NCBI GenBank assembly: GCA_022360315.1
Contig: JAKSDA010000087.1
Coordinates: forward strand, 1 to 48,345
DNA length: 48,345 bases
Origin: Pseudomonadota bacterium
Lineage (GTDB): Bacteria; Myxococcota_A; Polyangia; Haliangiales; Haliangiaceae
Direction of reading: 5' to 3'
The notes beneath the pieces were generated by a model. The model saw only the letters and a list, made by a program, of their open reading frames with translations, was not told the origin of the DNA and searched no databases. Position 1 is the first letter of the stretch. Each line of letters starts with the position of its first letter. This document shows, piece by piece, positions 20,716-32,229 of the stretch. Both the position numbers and the translations under genes were made by a program.

Positions 20716-21690
20716 TCATGGCACTGTGATACCGGTCAGAAACGCGCTGCTAAAATGGTTGAACAGCAGGCGGTTCCGGTTGCCGAATCCGAAATGGTCT
20801 CCGTCTATATTGTAGTCGTTGCCAAACTCCAGCGTGATTGTGGTAACGATGGCCTTGCCGACTCCCATAGGGTACTCGGCATAGATCGGCCTGTCCTCTG
20901 CCCCGCTGATCAGCACCGTGGCAGACGATGGTAGGACACCGCTCAAGCTGCCCTGATGGGCAGATTCTCCGGCAAGCCAGGCAATGCTCGTATCGTCGGC
21001 ATCATCGTCGGTGCCGGCGTTACCGTCGGGACCGAGCACGAATGGATGATCGATCGCAGCCACGTGCAGTGCATTCGAGTCGCCATCGTCAACTGCCGGC
21101 CCCGACAACCCCGGCACCAAGTAGCCAAATCCGGCGGGAGCGCTGTCTGCCAGATGCGCAACCACGGTTCCACCGCGCGATTGCATGAACTCTGTGAGAT
21201 GGCTTTGAGCCACGAGACTTCGCTGGCTGTTGGCGGCCAAGGGATCGCCTAGGTGATTCGACTCGATGATGATCACCTGGGCACTGGCGGGAATACCGGT
21301 CGGCAGCGAGGTCACCGGGCATACGTCGTAATGCAGACCACGAAGCAGTTGGAAGGGATTGTCGGGGTCGGGAAAGGCTTCAGGATATGCGCCCTGCAAG
21401 GTCAACTCATTGCGATTGGAGCACTCGTCGGCTGGGTGACGCCAGGCCGGGCAATCCATCTCAGCAACATAAATGATGATCGGAGTGACAGCTGCGCAGG
21501 TTTCCGCAGCTGTGGCGGCCTTGGCGGCCGCAGCGGAAACATCACTGCGGGATTCCATGCGAGTACTGATGATCCCCTGGTCCTCTGCCGACACTGAATC
21601 GTCGATACAGGCACTCGACCATACCAGGATTAAACTGAGTAGCACTAGATGTGATAGCCTCTTGTCTTGCTGAATTTCTGTCTTCGTCAT
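20716..21690 (-). CDS. Lipoprotein paralogous to the sensor half of the adjacent sigma factor
   Basis: A protein of 324 residues. The N-terminus LSHLVLLSLILVWSSAC ends in a lipobox with Cys28. Residues about 65-320 align end to end with residues 445-700 of the sigma-factor fusion upstream: PAWRxPAxxCSNRxELTLQGxYPEAFPDPDN, YxVCPVTSL, a stretch with EFxxSRGGTxVxHLA, GPDGxAGTDDD and FGxxNRLLFNHF. Several cysteines are conserved, suggesting disulfides in the periplasm. The SRGG...VVHLA region and the terminal strands suggest a glutamine-amidotransferase-like (ThuA/DUF4350-like) fold, but no catalytic triad is claimed. The gene has its own copy of the promoter-like box about 75-100 bp upstream. 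Its role may be to bind the same signal as the sigma factor or to bind the sensor domain itself. Confidence 0.82.
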   Translation of the reverse strand: MTKTEIQQDKRLSHLVLLSLILVWSSACIDDSVSAEDQGIISTRMESRSDVSAAAAKAATAAETCAAVTPIIIYVAEMDCPAWRHPADECSNRNELTLQGAYPEAFPDPDNPFQLLRGLHYDVCPVTSLPTGIPASAQVIIIESNHLGDPLAANSQRSLVAQSHLTEFMQSRGGTVVAHLADSAPAGFGYLVPGLSGPAVDDGDSNALHVAAIDHPFVLGPDGNAGTDDDADDTSIAWLAGESAHQGSLSGVLPSSATVLISGAEDRPIYAEYPMGVGKAIVTTITLEFGNDYNIDGDHFGFGNRNRLLFNHFSSAFLTGITVP

Positions 21691-21762
21691 TGTAGTTTCC
21701 AGGTTGATGGTTCACAGCAACAATTTGTTGTGTCGGCGACTCTGTCGCCTCGTATAGTGATT

Positions 21763-21791
21763 GTCGCCGGGTGACGAAGTGTTGGCAAAAA
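21763..21791 (-). promoter_or_regulatory. Shared promoter-like box upstream of the paralogous lipoprotein
   Basis: On the minus strand this reads TTTTTGCCAACACTTCGT, four variable bases, then CGGCGAC. The identical 18-mer followed at the same spacing by CGGCGGTC is at 23982-24011. The layout resembles an ECF sigma promoter (an AAC-containing -35 box and a -10 region), about 73 bp from the lipoprotein start codon. It lies just beyond the stop of the sigma-factor gene. An operator is the alternative. Confidence 0.7.
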
Positions 21792-21819
21792 TCACTTCGA
21801 ATGATTTTCTGGTCAGCTG

Positions 21820-23964
21820 CTAGGGGCAGTGCGGCGGGTCGTCGCCGTCGCCGTCGTGCTGGGAGGGCTGGAATGCGTTGAAGAAGTGGTTGAAGAGCAG
21901 GCGATTGCGGTGGCCAAACCCACTGTGTTGGCCGGAAATGTTGTAATCAGTGCCGAATTCGAAGGTGAGAGTACTGGCGATGACCCGGCCCTTGCCAAGC
22001 GAATATTCGGCATATACGGGCTTGTCGTCCGCCCCGGCGATCAGCACCGTGGCCTGGGCCGGCAAAATGCCGTCCAGGGTGCCTTGATGGGCAAAAACAC
22101 CGACGTCCCAGGCGATAGTGCTGTCGTTGCCATCGTCGTCGGTGCCCGCCTCGCCGTCGGGACCGAGCGCGAACGGGTGGTCGACGACAACCACGCGCAT
22201 GATATTCGAGTCGCTGCTGTCGTCACGCACATCGGTCAGTCCCGGCGTCAGGTAACCGAATTCCACAGGGATATTGCCAGCCAGGTGCACGACCAGTGTG
22301 CCGCCGCGCGATTCGACAAACTCGGCCAGATGTGTCTGAGCAGCCGGAGATCGCTGGCTCATGGCTGCTTCGAGCGACCCCTCGCTATTGGACTCGATGA
22401 TGACCACCTCGGCATCCCGGGGGATGCCGGACACGAGCGAGGTCACTGGACAGACTTCGTAGTCCTGCCCCGGAATCAGTTGAAATTCATTGTCGGGATC
22501 GGGAAACGCTTCTGGATACGTGCCTTGCAGGGTCAGCTCGCTGCGATTCGAACATTGGGCGGCGGGCATGCGCCAGGCCGGGCAGGTCATGTCGGCGCGA
22601 TAGATCAGAATAGGAGCGTCGGTGTCGCAGTCTTCAATGGTTGTGACAACCGTCGCCGCCTGAGCCACAGTGCCATGGCCTTCGGTGCACGGATCTGGCG
22701 CCGGGTCGTCGTTGTCGTCGTCTGGTGGTGGAGTGCCATCGCCGGTCGGCGGGTTGCCGGATCCCAACCCCGGATCGTCGCCAGCTGCGCGGCGCGGACT
22801 CGAACGGGCGATCATGGTTCTCTCCGGCGCCGCACAGGCCGCGTTCGAAAGGGCCGCGATCGAATCGCCGAGCGCGGCCAGAAGCATACGGTCGGCCGAC
22901 GAGACAGAGCCGGTTCTGGCCATTGTGTCGAGTTGCATCAGCACCAGGAGCCGTTGCCACGGATCGCAAATGGGCTGGCTGCCGGCGATCGCCATGAGAG
23001 CGATTTTCTGGCATTCCGGGTCGTTCGGCACCTCGCCGGCGCAGCGCAAAACGTCGCGCACGTGTGGCGTCGCGGCAAGCCAAGACGGCAATTCTGGCCC
23101 CGATTCCTTTTCATCAGTATCTTCTCGTGCCGCGGCCGGTCCGGACTGCTCGGGTTTTTTTGGCCCGTGCTCATCGGGCGAGGCGGTTGCGGGCTTCGGT
23201 CCGGCTGGCGGCGCGACCCCGGGTTGCACCGCTGGAACCGGGTGAAGGCCGAGCGGCCCCTGGCCCGGCGAGAACAACGGTGGATCGATGTCTCCGCTGT
23301 CCGTCCACTCGGCTTCGCAGTCCATGAACGCCAAAAACAGCAGGGCGATCAGAGATGGTACTCCGGCCAGCTTGGGCGAGGCAAACAGACTTGCCGCCGC
23401 GTTCAGACTATAGACAGCACCCCGGACCAGTTCCGCAAACGGAACCAGCAACATTGGAGCAACGCGGCGAAGTCCCCGCTCCGTTGTCGGCTGGCGCTCC
23501 AGGGATTGACGCAGTGCTTCGAGGCCCCGTTTCTGACGCCAGCGCACCGTACCGGCAGGGATGCCCTGCTGGCGAGCGATCTCCGAGGAAGAGTATCCCT
23601 CGTGATAGCGGAGCAATAGCACTTCTCGAAGAGGTTCGGGCAGACCGTCTATGGCGTCGACGACGCGCCGCTCTTCCTGTAACCGCGCAACTGCCACATC
23701 GGGCGACAAAGCGGTCGTGTCCTCGATCTGAAAAAACGCCTCTTCGCGTTTGGAACGCCGGCGATCGCTGCGCGCACTGGAACGCGCCACGTTGTGCAGG
23801 ACTCCGCGCAGCCACGCCCGCGCCGGCACATCGGGCAGCGGTTTGCCCAAGATCGCTATGTAAGTGTCCTGAACCAGGTCATCTGCTTTTACAGGACAGT
23901 GGACTAGTTTGGTCGCCTGCCGATGAAGCCATCGCCGATGCCGCAGTAATTCGTCTAGGTTCAT
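21820..23964 (-). CDS. Membrane-tethered ECF sigma factor with a fused periplasmic domain
   Basis: A protein of 714 residues. Residues 1-75 form a sigma-70 region 2 (HCPVKADDLVQDTYIAILGKPLPDVPARAWLRGVLHNVARS) and residues 100-155 a region 4 (LPEPLREVLLLRYHEGYSSSEIARQQGIPAGTVRWRQKRGLEALR). A hydrophobic segment near 198-214 (VPSLIALLFLAFM) follows, then a Pro-rich linker, a helical region at 295-385, another Pro/Asp linker, and a cysteine-containing domain at 445-700. That last domain is the paralogue of the neighbouring lipoprotein. ECF factors direct RNA polymerase to stress or envelope promoters. No separate anti-sigma gene is next to it, so the fused membrane part may keep the sigma domain tethered until cleavage. 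The start at 23964 has GGGAG directly upstream at short spacing. Confidence 0.88.
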   Translation of the reverse strand: MNLDELLRHRRWLHRQATKLVHCPVKADDLVQDTYIAILGKPLPDVPARAWLRGVLHNVARSSARSDRRRSKREEAFFQIEDTTALSPDVAVARLQEERRVVDAIDGLPEPLREVLLLRYHEGYSSSEIARQQGIPAGTVRWRQKRGLEALRQSLERQPTTERGLRRVAPMLLVPFAELVRGAVYSLNAAASLFASPKLAGVPSLIALLFLAFMDCEAEWTDSGDIDPPLFSPGQGPLGLHPVPAVQPGVAPPAGPKPATASPDEHGPKKPEQSGPAAAREDTDEKESGPELPSWLAATPHVRDVLRCAGEVPNDPECQKIALMAIAGSQPICDPWQRLLVLMQLDTMARTGSVSSADRMLLAALGDSIAALSNAACAAPERTMIARSSPRRAAGDDPGLGSGNPPTGDGTPPPDDDNDDPAPDPCTEGHGTVAQAATVVTTIEDCDTDAPILIYRADMTCPAWRMPAAQCSNRSELTLQGTYPEAFPDPDNEFQLIPGQDYEVCPVTSLVSGIPRDAEVVIIESNSEGSLEAAMSQRSPAAQTHLAEFVESRGGTLVVHLAGNIPVEFGYLTPGLTDVRDDSSDSNIMRVVVVDHPFALGPDGEAGTDDDGNDSTIAWDVGVFAHQGTLDGILPAQATVLIAGADDKPVYAEYSLGKGRVIASTLTFEFGTDYNISGQHSGFGHRNRLLFNHFFNAFQPSQHDGDGDDPPHCP

Positions 23965-23981
23965 CTCCCACCCAAAGTTAT

Positions 23982-24011
23982 GACCGCCGATACACGAAGT
24001 GTTGGCAAAAA
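23982..24011 (-). promoter_or_regulatory. Shared promoter-like box upstream of the sigma-factor gene
   Basis: On the minus strand it reads TTTTTGCCAACACTTCGT, four bases, then CGGCGGTC, ending about 18 bp before the sigma start codon. It matches the box of the lipoprotein gene exactly over the first 18 bases and in spacing. Autoregulation by the sigma factor is the simplest reading, but it is inferred. Confidence 0.72.
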
Positions 24012-24657
24012 AGTGACCATCGGCAACTATTCCCGGTCGCGGTGCCGCATTCCACTTGGTTAGAGCCCATCTCTACCAGCCATCTGGTCGCTCTCACCGC
24101 GCGCAGATTCCAGATTCATGGGAAAAGAAAATTACATTTTTCGTGTTCGCGCCAACCAAGATCACAGGCTGACCGGAACGGCCGAGGGTGACGACCCATT
24201 GTGGTTGTTTCCGGCAAAAATCGCTGTTCTCGGGGTGTACAGACAATGATTCGAGGGTCTGGCGAGAACAACAAAACTTCACTGATTCTCTCCGCGACAT
24301 GATGATTCGAGCGCAGCGAATATCCTTTCAAGATTTTTTAGTGATCTCATAATATTCCGCTACACAATCAGAACTCCTCTCCATCGGAACGATGGTTGGT
24401 TCGCAGGCATGGCCTACCGGCAACTTGCCAAAGAAAGCGCGAATGCATCCCGATGATAGGGTCGCCAACCGTGAAGACCGCTCCCTGGTTGGTCGTGGGC
24501 CGCAGCCGGGCGGCCGGCTATTCGCTCGGCCGTTCGATTGGACAAGATTCGGTCCAATTGACCGACCAAACCCTGCGGCAATCTGGCGGGCGAAAAAGCC
24601 CGTATGGCACAATCGACGCCGGACGGGCCCACCTGCAACGGCCTGTCGAGGTGCTGT
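24012..24657. other. Gene-free region between the sigma-factor and decarboxylase genes
   Basis: About 650 bp in which no frame looks protein-like. An AT-richer patch lies at 24300-24370. At 24506-24529 a short stretch (minus strand CCGAGCGAATAGCCGGCCGC) resembles the first part of the dispersed repeat, but the rest of that repeat is not recognisable, so it may be a decayed copy. The promoter of the decarboxylase gene should lie near the right end. Confidence 0.5.
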
Positions 24658-26115
24658 ATGCCAAAAAAACCCGATCAGAGCTATCACATGTCCGCGGACG
24701 AGTTTCGCCGCTGGGGTCACGCGGTGATCGATTGGATCGCCGACTACCACGAGCGCATCGAGTCGTTTCCCGTCCTGTCACAGGCCCAGCCTGGCGACGT
24801 TCGCGCATCGCTGCCCGCGCAGCCGCCCGCGCATGGCGAGGATTTTTCGGCTGTGCTCGCCGATCTGGACCGAGTGATCCTTCCCGGAGTGACTCACTGG
24901 CAATCGCCGAACTTCTTGGCGTATTTTCCAAGCAATGCATCGGGACCGGCGATCCTGGGCGAGCTGTTATCGGCGGGAATCGGCGTTCAAGGGATGCTGT
25001 GGGCGACCAGTCCGGCCTGCACGGAACTCGAGAGCCACGTCCTTGACTGGCTGATCGACATGCTCGGGCTGCCCGGGCATTTCAAATCGACCACCGACGG
25101 CGGTGGGGTGATTCAAGATTCAGCGTCCAGCGCCACTCTATGCGCGCTCCTGGCAGCACGCGAACGCGCCACCGGGCTGGACGCAAACGAGCACGGCTGC
25201 GACCGCAGACTGGTTGTCTACACGTCGCTCCAGGCTCATTCGTCAATTGAAAAAGCCGTCAAAATTGCTGGACTGGGCAAGCAGGCCCTGCGCCTCGTCG
25301 ATACCGACGAGCACCACGCCATGAAGCCGGGCAGATTGGCCGAGGCGATCGAGGCCGATCGGGCCGCGGGCAAGGTGCCGTGCCTGGTTGTCGCCACGGT
25401 CGGCACCACCTCATCCCACGCGGTCGATCCGTTGCCAGCCATCGGCAAAATCTGTCGCGAGCACGGAATCTGGCTCCATATCGATGCGGCCATGGCCGGC
25501 ACGGCTGCCCTGTGCCCCGAGTTTCGCACCATTCACCACGGAGTCGAGCTGGCCGACAGTTATTGCTTTAATCCTCATAAATGGATGTTCACCAACTTCG
25601 ACTGCAATGCGTTCTACGTCGCCGAACGCGCCGCGCTCATCCGGGCACTTTCCATTCTACCGGAATATCTGCGTAACCAAGCTACCGAATCAGGCGCGGT
25701 ATTTGATTATCGCGACTGGCAAATTCCGCTGGGCCGGCGCTTTCGCGCCCTCAAGTTGTGGATGGTCATCCGCCATTACGGCATCGAGGGGCTGCAGCAC
25801 CACGTACGACGCCATGTGGCTCTGGCACAGCAGTTCGCCGACTGGGTGCGCGATGACGATCGCTTCGAGGTTGCCGCGCCAGTGCCGCTCAACCTGGTGT
25901 GCTTTCGCCACCTAGGCGGGGATGCGATCAATCAAACTCTGATGGATCGTCTCAACCAAAGTGGCCATCTATACCTCAGTCACACCCGGCTGGACGGCAA
26001 GTTTATATTACGCCTGTGTGTCGGCCAGACCAAGACCGAGGCTCATCACGTCGAGCGTGCCTGGCAACGCATCCGCGATGTGGCCGGAACAGTGGAGAAA
26101 GAGCAAAATACGTGA
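24658..26115 (+). CDS. PLP-dependent decarboxylase, aromatic amino acid type (group II)
   Basis: A protein of 485 residues. The ATG at 24658 (MPKKPDQSYHM) has GAGGTG five bases upstream. It has the family landmarks: THWQSPNFLAYFPSN (substrate region), GVIQDSASSATLCALLAARERA, HSSIEKAVKIAGLG, TVGTTSSHAVDPLPAI, WLHIDAAMAGTAALCPEFR, and NPHKWMFTNFDC with the PLP-binding Lys. The overall order is that of DOPA/tryptophan/tyrosine decarboxylases, which release CO2 to give an amine. Exact substrate cannot be read. A role in amine or specialised metabolite synthesis is possible; no biosynthetic cluster surrounds it. Confidence 0.92.
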   Translation: MPKKPDQSYHMSADEFRRWGHAVIDWIADYHERIESFPVLSQAQPGDVRASLPAQPPAHGEDFSAVLADLDRVILPGVTHWQSPNFLAYFPSNASGPAILGELLSAGIGVQGMLWATSPACTELESHVLDWLIDMLGLPGHFKSTTDGGGVIQDSASSATLCALLAARERATGLDANEHGCDRRLVVYTSLQAHSSIEKAVKIAGLGKQALRLVDTDEHHAMKPGRLAEAIEADRAAGKVPCLVVATVGTTSSHAVDPLPAIGKICREHGIWLHIDAAMAGTAALCPEFRTIHHGVELADSYCFNPHKWMFTNFDCNAFYVAERAALIRALSILPEYLRNQATESGAVFDYRDWQIPLGRRFRALKLWMVIRHYGIEGLQHHVRRHVALAQQFADWVRDDDRFEVAAPVPLNLVCFRHLGGDAINQTLMDRLNQSGHLYLSHTRLDGKFILRLCVGQTKTEAHHVERAWQRIRDVAGTVEKEQNT

Positions 26116-26466
26116 TTCTGCCAATGGCCGAGATGTCGCCCTGACACCCTCGGCCTGGACTGGATCAGGTCGGATCGATCCGAGCTCGATCCAGGCCGGC
26201 GAGAGTGGTTGGCGGCGGACACGCCGAGAATGGGGAGATGTCCCCTCCTTGCACAGTGTCCCATTGCTGCGCAGAGCAATTCCTGCACAGTCGGCTGGCC
26301 GTGGACGTACTTCCATCGACCCACTTGTATCCGCAAATGGGCTTCGGCCGTGATTATGTACGTTGCCATACATTTCACCCGATAGAATTCTACATGTGGG
26401 GGACTGGCCTACGCCATGCAGTCAACACGGGTAAGCCAGTTACCTCGCCTTATGGAGAATCGTCTG
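26116..26466. other. Gene-free region before the Ala/Glu-rich lipoprotein
   Basis: About 350 bp with no convincing reading frame, repeat or RNA gene. The leader and ribosome site of the next gene lie at its right end. Confidence 0.45.
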
Positions 26467-27207
26467 ATGAAAGCCCTAAAACGGATTTATTTGCCCTATT
26501 TGATCGTCGCAGTCGCCGCCTGCAGCAGTACCGACAACGGCTCGATCGAGCAGCAAGCTGTCAGTCCCGCGGTGGAAGAAGCTGTCGCGAGCACGGTCAG
26601 CCAGACCGAGACAGTCGACGCTGCCCGAGTCGCGATCGAGGAGCTCGTGGCCGCTGCCGAGCAAGCTGAAGAAGCCGCGGCCGAGGCGGCCGAGACGGCC
26701 GAGGATGCTGATACAGAGCAGCAGTTGACCGATGCCAGCAATGCTCTGCTCGACGCTGGCAACACCGTTCTCAGCTCGGCCCAAAGCGCTGCCGAGGCCG
26801 CCGACGGCGCGTTCGCCGCGGCTGTCGAGGCCGCTGCGGCGTTGACCCAGGCGATTGAAAACGCCTCTGCCGCCGGCGATGCCGCTGCACTCGAACTCGG
26901 CGAAGCACAGCTCGAACAGCTCGCCAACGAGATCATACCCGACGTGATCGACCAGCTCGAGTCAGCCGTCGAGTACACGGAGGAAGTCGCCGGGTATGCC
27001 GCCGAGGTGGCCGAGGTGGCCGAGGAGACGGAGCTGACCGCGGTTAGTGAAGCCCTCGGTGGATTTGCCGCCGAGGCCGCCACGGTGGCCGAACAGACCG
27101 CCGCGCGCATCGACGCTGGTGAAGCTGCTGCCGCGGCAGCCGGAACTGCTGCAGATGCCGCTGCCGGCACCGCCGGTCAGCTCGAAGGCGACGACGATGA
27201 TGACTAG
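26467..27207 (+). CDS. Ala/Glu-rich coiled-coil lipoprotein
   Basis: A protein of 246 residues. The start at 26467 gives a lipoprotein signal (ALKRIYLPYLIVAVAACSS) with Cys at about 19, and GGAG lies nine bases upstream. The mature protein is about one third Ala with regular Glu and Gln (AAEQAEEAAAEAAETAEDAD), almost certainly long helices or coiled coil as in Lpp-like or apolipoprotein-like surface proteins. It ends in an acidic GDDDDD tail. No family is recognised. The composition is repetitive, so distant matches would be unreliable. A structural envelope role is inferred. Confidence 0.8.
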   Translation: MKALKRIYLPYLIVAVAACSSTDNGSIEQQAVSPAVEEAVASTVSQTETVDAARVAIEELVAAAEQAEEAAAEAAETAEDADTEQQLTDASNALLDAGNTVLSSAQSAAEAADGAFAAAVEAAAALTQAIENASAAGDAAALELGEAQLEQLANEIIPDVIDQLESAVEYTEEVAGYAAEVAEVAEETELTAVSEALGGFAAEAATVAEQTAARIDAGEAAAAAAGTAADAAAGTAGQLEGDDDDD

Positions 27208-27609
27208 ATCCTGTTCCGGCCGTTCCGGCTCGGTCCCATCCTCGAGATGAGCTGTAGAGCCTATCCAGGAGGGGACGGAGCGAGGTCTTCGAGTCTCACG
27301 TCGTCCGATTAACTGCGTGATCCATACTGTACAACTCACCCATTCAAACGTGATTCTAGAGGTATCCGAGACTCGAAGTCCTCGCCCTGTCCCTGCTCCT
27401 CTCACTTTTGGCAACTGCAATGGCCATCTCTGTCCCCGTTGCCCCCTCTCAGCCCTTCTCTGACCTGAAACCTCTGGCCGCCTCCTCGAAAGCATCCGAT
27501 CCCTGCCCGGCCACGGGCTGCACTGTTGGCTGTGGCTCGATTGAATCTGTAAAAGGCCGGGTTTCCCGGCTGCCACGCATTTAGCTGCGCACTCTGCTAC
27601 TCTTGCGAT
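27208..27609. other. Intergenic region containing a large inverted repeat
   Basis: About 400 bp without a gene between the Ala/Glu-rich lipoprotein and the D-2-hydroxyacid dehydrogenase. It holds the long imperfect inverted repeat described separately. Confidence 0.5.
27267..27400. repeat. Long imperfect inverted repeat (arms of ~31-33 bp)
   Basis: The left arm (27267-27297) ends CTTCGAGTCTC. The right arm (27368-27400) begins GAGACTCGAAG and is its reverse complement over about 31 bp, with one 2-bp indel and three mismatches. The 70-bp centre is less GC-rich. A similar arm fragment (CAGGGACAGAGCGAGG) recurs at 28572-28587. A small mobile element or large RNA hairpin is possible. Confidence 0.75.
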
Positions 27610-28536
27610 GTGCGAATTCTCTTCTGTGGATCGGGCTGGTTTCCCATCGTCGACATGATTGCGCAACGGCTGCAGGGCGGAGCGACGCCCGGAACAATGC
27701 CGCGAGCAAAAATCGACATATGGGATCGCAAGATGCCGCTCACCGAGGCAGTTCGCGGTATCGATGTCATCCTCGCGTCCAACGCTCGAATCGATGCCGA
27801 TGTGATCGCCGCGGCCGACCGTGTTCGGCTCATCCAGCAACCGGCCGCAGGGATCGACGGCATCGACATCGATGCCGCGCGCACCCGCGGTGTGCCGGTG
27901 TGCAACGCGCCCGGAACCAACCACGTCTCGGTTGCCGAGATCGCGCTCTTCCTCATGCTGGCATTGGCGCGCCGGCTGCCCCGGGCGCAAACCTGCCTTG
28001 CCGAACGTCGCCTCGGCGTGCCGCTCGGAATCGAGCTGCGTGGAAAAACCCTGGGAATCATCGGAATGGGGCGAAGCGGCCAGGCCCTGGCCGAGCTTGC
28101 CGAAGCCCTGGGAATGGTGGTTCTATCGGTGCGCTCGACGAGCGAAAGCGCCGAGTGGCGGGCGCTCTACACCCGGGCCGATGTGATCAGCCTGCACTGC
28201 CCGCTCACCGACAAGACCCGCGGCCTTCTCGACCGGACGTCCTTTGAGATGATGAAACCCGGCGTGCTCATTGTGAACTGCGCTCGCGGACCCATTATTG
28301 ATCGTCCGGCGCTCGAGGCTGCACTCGACTCGGGTCAGGTCGGCGGCGCGGCCCTCGATACAGTCTGGCACGAGCCGTGGGATCCCGGCGATCCCCTGGG
28401 CCAACGCGAAAACGTCATCATATTGCCACACGTCGCCGGCTCGACCGCGGAGTCGCTCGGCCGTATCGCCGACATTGTGTGCGAGAACGTCGTCCGGGTC
28501 GAGCGCGGCGACGAACCTCTCCATCGTGTGGCGTGA
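27610..28536 (+). CDS. D-isomer-specific 2-hydroxyacid dehydrogenase
   Basis: A protein of 308 residues from a GTG start. It belongs to the D-2-hydroxyacid dehydrogenase family, which interconverts 2-oxoacids and D-2-hydroxyacids with NAD(P)H. Landmarks are QQPAAGIDGIDIDAARTRGVPVCNAPGTNHVSVAE, the dinucleotide motif GIIGMGRSGQALAE, VISLHCPLTDKTRGLL, NCARGPIIDRPAL (catalytic Arg), DTVWHEPWDPGDPL (Glu) and LPHVAGST (His). The length is slightly short of the usual 310-340. The ribosome site is weak. The substrate may be glyoxylate/hydroxypyruvate or phosphoglycerate-like; it is not determined. Confidence 0.9.
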   Translation: MRILFCGSGWFPIVDMIAQRLQGGATPGTMPRAKIDIWDRKMPLTEAVRGIDVILASNARIDADVIAAADRVRLIQQPAAGIDGIDIDAARTRGVPVCNAPGTNHVSVAEIALFLMLALARRLPRAQTCLAERRLGVPLGIELRGKTLGIIGMGRSGQALAELAEALGMVVLSVRSTSESAEWRALYTRADVISLHCPLTDKTRGLLDRTSFEMMKPGVLIVNCARGPIIDRPALEAALDSGQVGGAALDTVWHEPWDPGDPLGQRENVIILPHVAGSTAESLGRIADIVCENVVRVERGDEPLHRVA

Positions 28537-28859
28537 ATCGCCAGGGCCCTTGGTTGTCAAATACCTGCCGGCAGGGACAGAGCGAGGTCGGCCGGTCGGC
28601 GACTCGGCCGCGGCAAGAAATTCAGCCGGAAGTGTGAAACGTCACCCCGGGCTCGGCTATCCAAACCCATGCCCAGCAATTGCCCGTATGGGAAAAGTGT
28701 GATTACAGTGCCGTCGTTCCCTTGGCCGATGCCCATCACCATAACTCGGATGCTCGCAGAGCCGCGACCGGATACTCGGCGGCCGGGTCGAGCCGGCGCG
28801 ACGACGCAACGGTGACTTGGTGCAACGATGAATTGGTGCAACGATGAGTTGGTGCAACG
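28537..28859. other. Leader region of the sdh operon
   Basis: About 320 bp without a gene. It contains a fragment similar to the inverted-repeat arm at 28572-28587 and the 16-bp tandem repeats that run into the sdhC start. The sdh promoter should be here but no box is convincing. Confidence 0.5.
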
Positions 28860-28869
28860 ATGAGTTGGT
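28806..28869 (+). repeat. 16-bp tandem repeat spanning the sdhC start codon
   Basis: Four consecutive 16-bp units: the last two are identical (GCAACGATGAGTTGGT), the second differs at one base and the first at several. Units two to four each carry an ATG (28828, 28844, 28860), but the 16-bp period puts them in three different frames. Only the ATG in the fourth unit opens sdhC. Loss or gain of a unit would shift the spacing of the leader. Confidence 0.9.
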
Positions 28870-29561
28870 TTAGCAACTATGCAAGGTCGTCCGTCGGGGC
28901 GAAGCACATCATGGCTGTTACCGGCCTGGCCTTGGCGCTTTTCGTGTTCGTTCACATGCTCGGCAATTTTGCGGTCTACGCAGGTCAAGATGCCATGAAT
29001 GGCTATGCCGAAACCCTCAAGAGCACCGGCGCCTTTCTGTGGCTGGCTCGGCTCGGCCTCCTTGCCACGGTGGTCATCCACATTGCTGCAGCGGTTCGGT
29101 TGAGCGTGCTCAACAAGGCTGCCCGGCCGGAAAAATACCGGATGTTCAAGCCGATCCGATCGTCCTTTCACGCTCGTGTGATGCCGTGGACCGGCCTCAT
29201 CGTGTTCGCATTCATCGTCTATCATCTGATGCACTTTACCCTCGGCACCTTCTACTACGACTATTATTCCGCGGTGCAAGAACTGCCCGGCGGCGCCACT
29301 CGCCACGACGTGTACAGCATGGTCGTGCAGGGATTTCAGATCCCCGCCGTGGCCCTGTCCTATGTCGTGGCCATGGTTCTTCTGTGCTTTCACCTGGCCC
29401 ATGGAATGACCAGTTTCTTTCAATCGCTCGGTCTCAACCACCCCAAGTACAACGCGATCATTCGCTATGCTGGTCCGGTCTACGCCGCCATCATCCTCAT
29501 CGGTAACAGCTCCATCCCGATCGCTATCCTGGCTGGAGCCGTCGACCTCCCCGGAGCCTGA
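28860..29561 (+). CDS. sdhC: Succinate dehydrogenase cytochrome b subunit (B-type, five-helix)
   Basis: A protein of 233 residues with five hydrophobic segments, the length of B-type SdhC/FrdC that bind two hemes and need no SdhD. It anchors the complex in the inner membrane and passes electrons to a quinone. His residues within helices ([35 protein letters not shown]) are candidate heme ligands. The start in the fourth tandem unit gives [23 protein letters not shown], normal for the family. The ribosome site is poor. It overlaps nothing and is two bases upstream of sdhA. Confidence 0.93.
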   Translation: MSWFSNYARSSVGAKHIMAVTGLALALFVFVHMLGNFAVYAGQDAMNGYAETLKSTGAFLWLARLGLLATVVIHIAAAVRLSVLNKAARPEKYRMFKPIRSSFHARVMPWTGLIVFAFIVYHLMHFTLGTFYYDYYSAVQELPGGATRHDVYSMVVQGFQIPAVALSYVVAMVLLCFHLAHGMTSFFQSLGLNHPKYNAIIRYAGPVYAAIILIGNSSIPIAILAGAVDLPGA

Positions 29562-29563
29562 TC

Positions 29564-32229
<2,666 letters not shown>

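Noticed and set aside
21829..23619. A 596-residue plus-strand frame opposite the sigma-factor gene
   Set aside because: It shadows the sigma-factor gene, lacks domains, and the minus strand has sigma region motifs and a paralogue.
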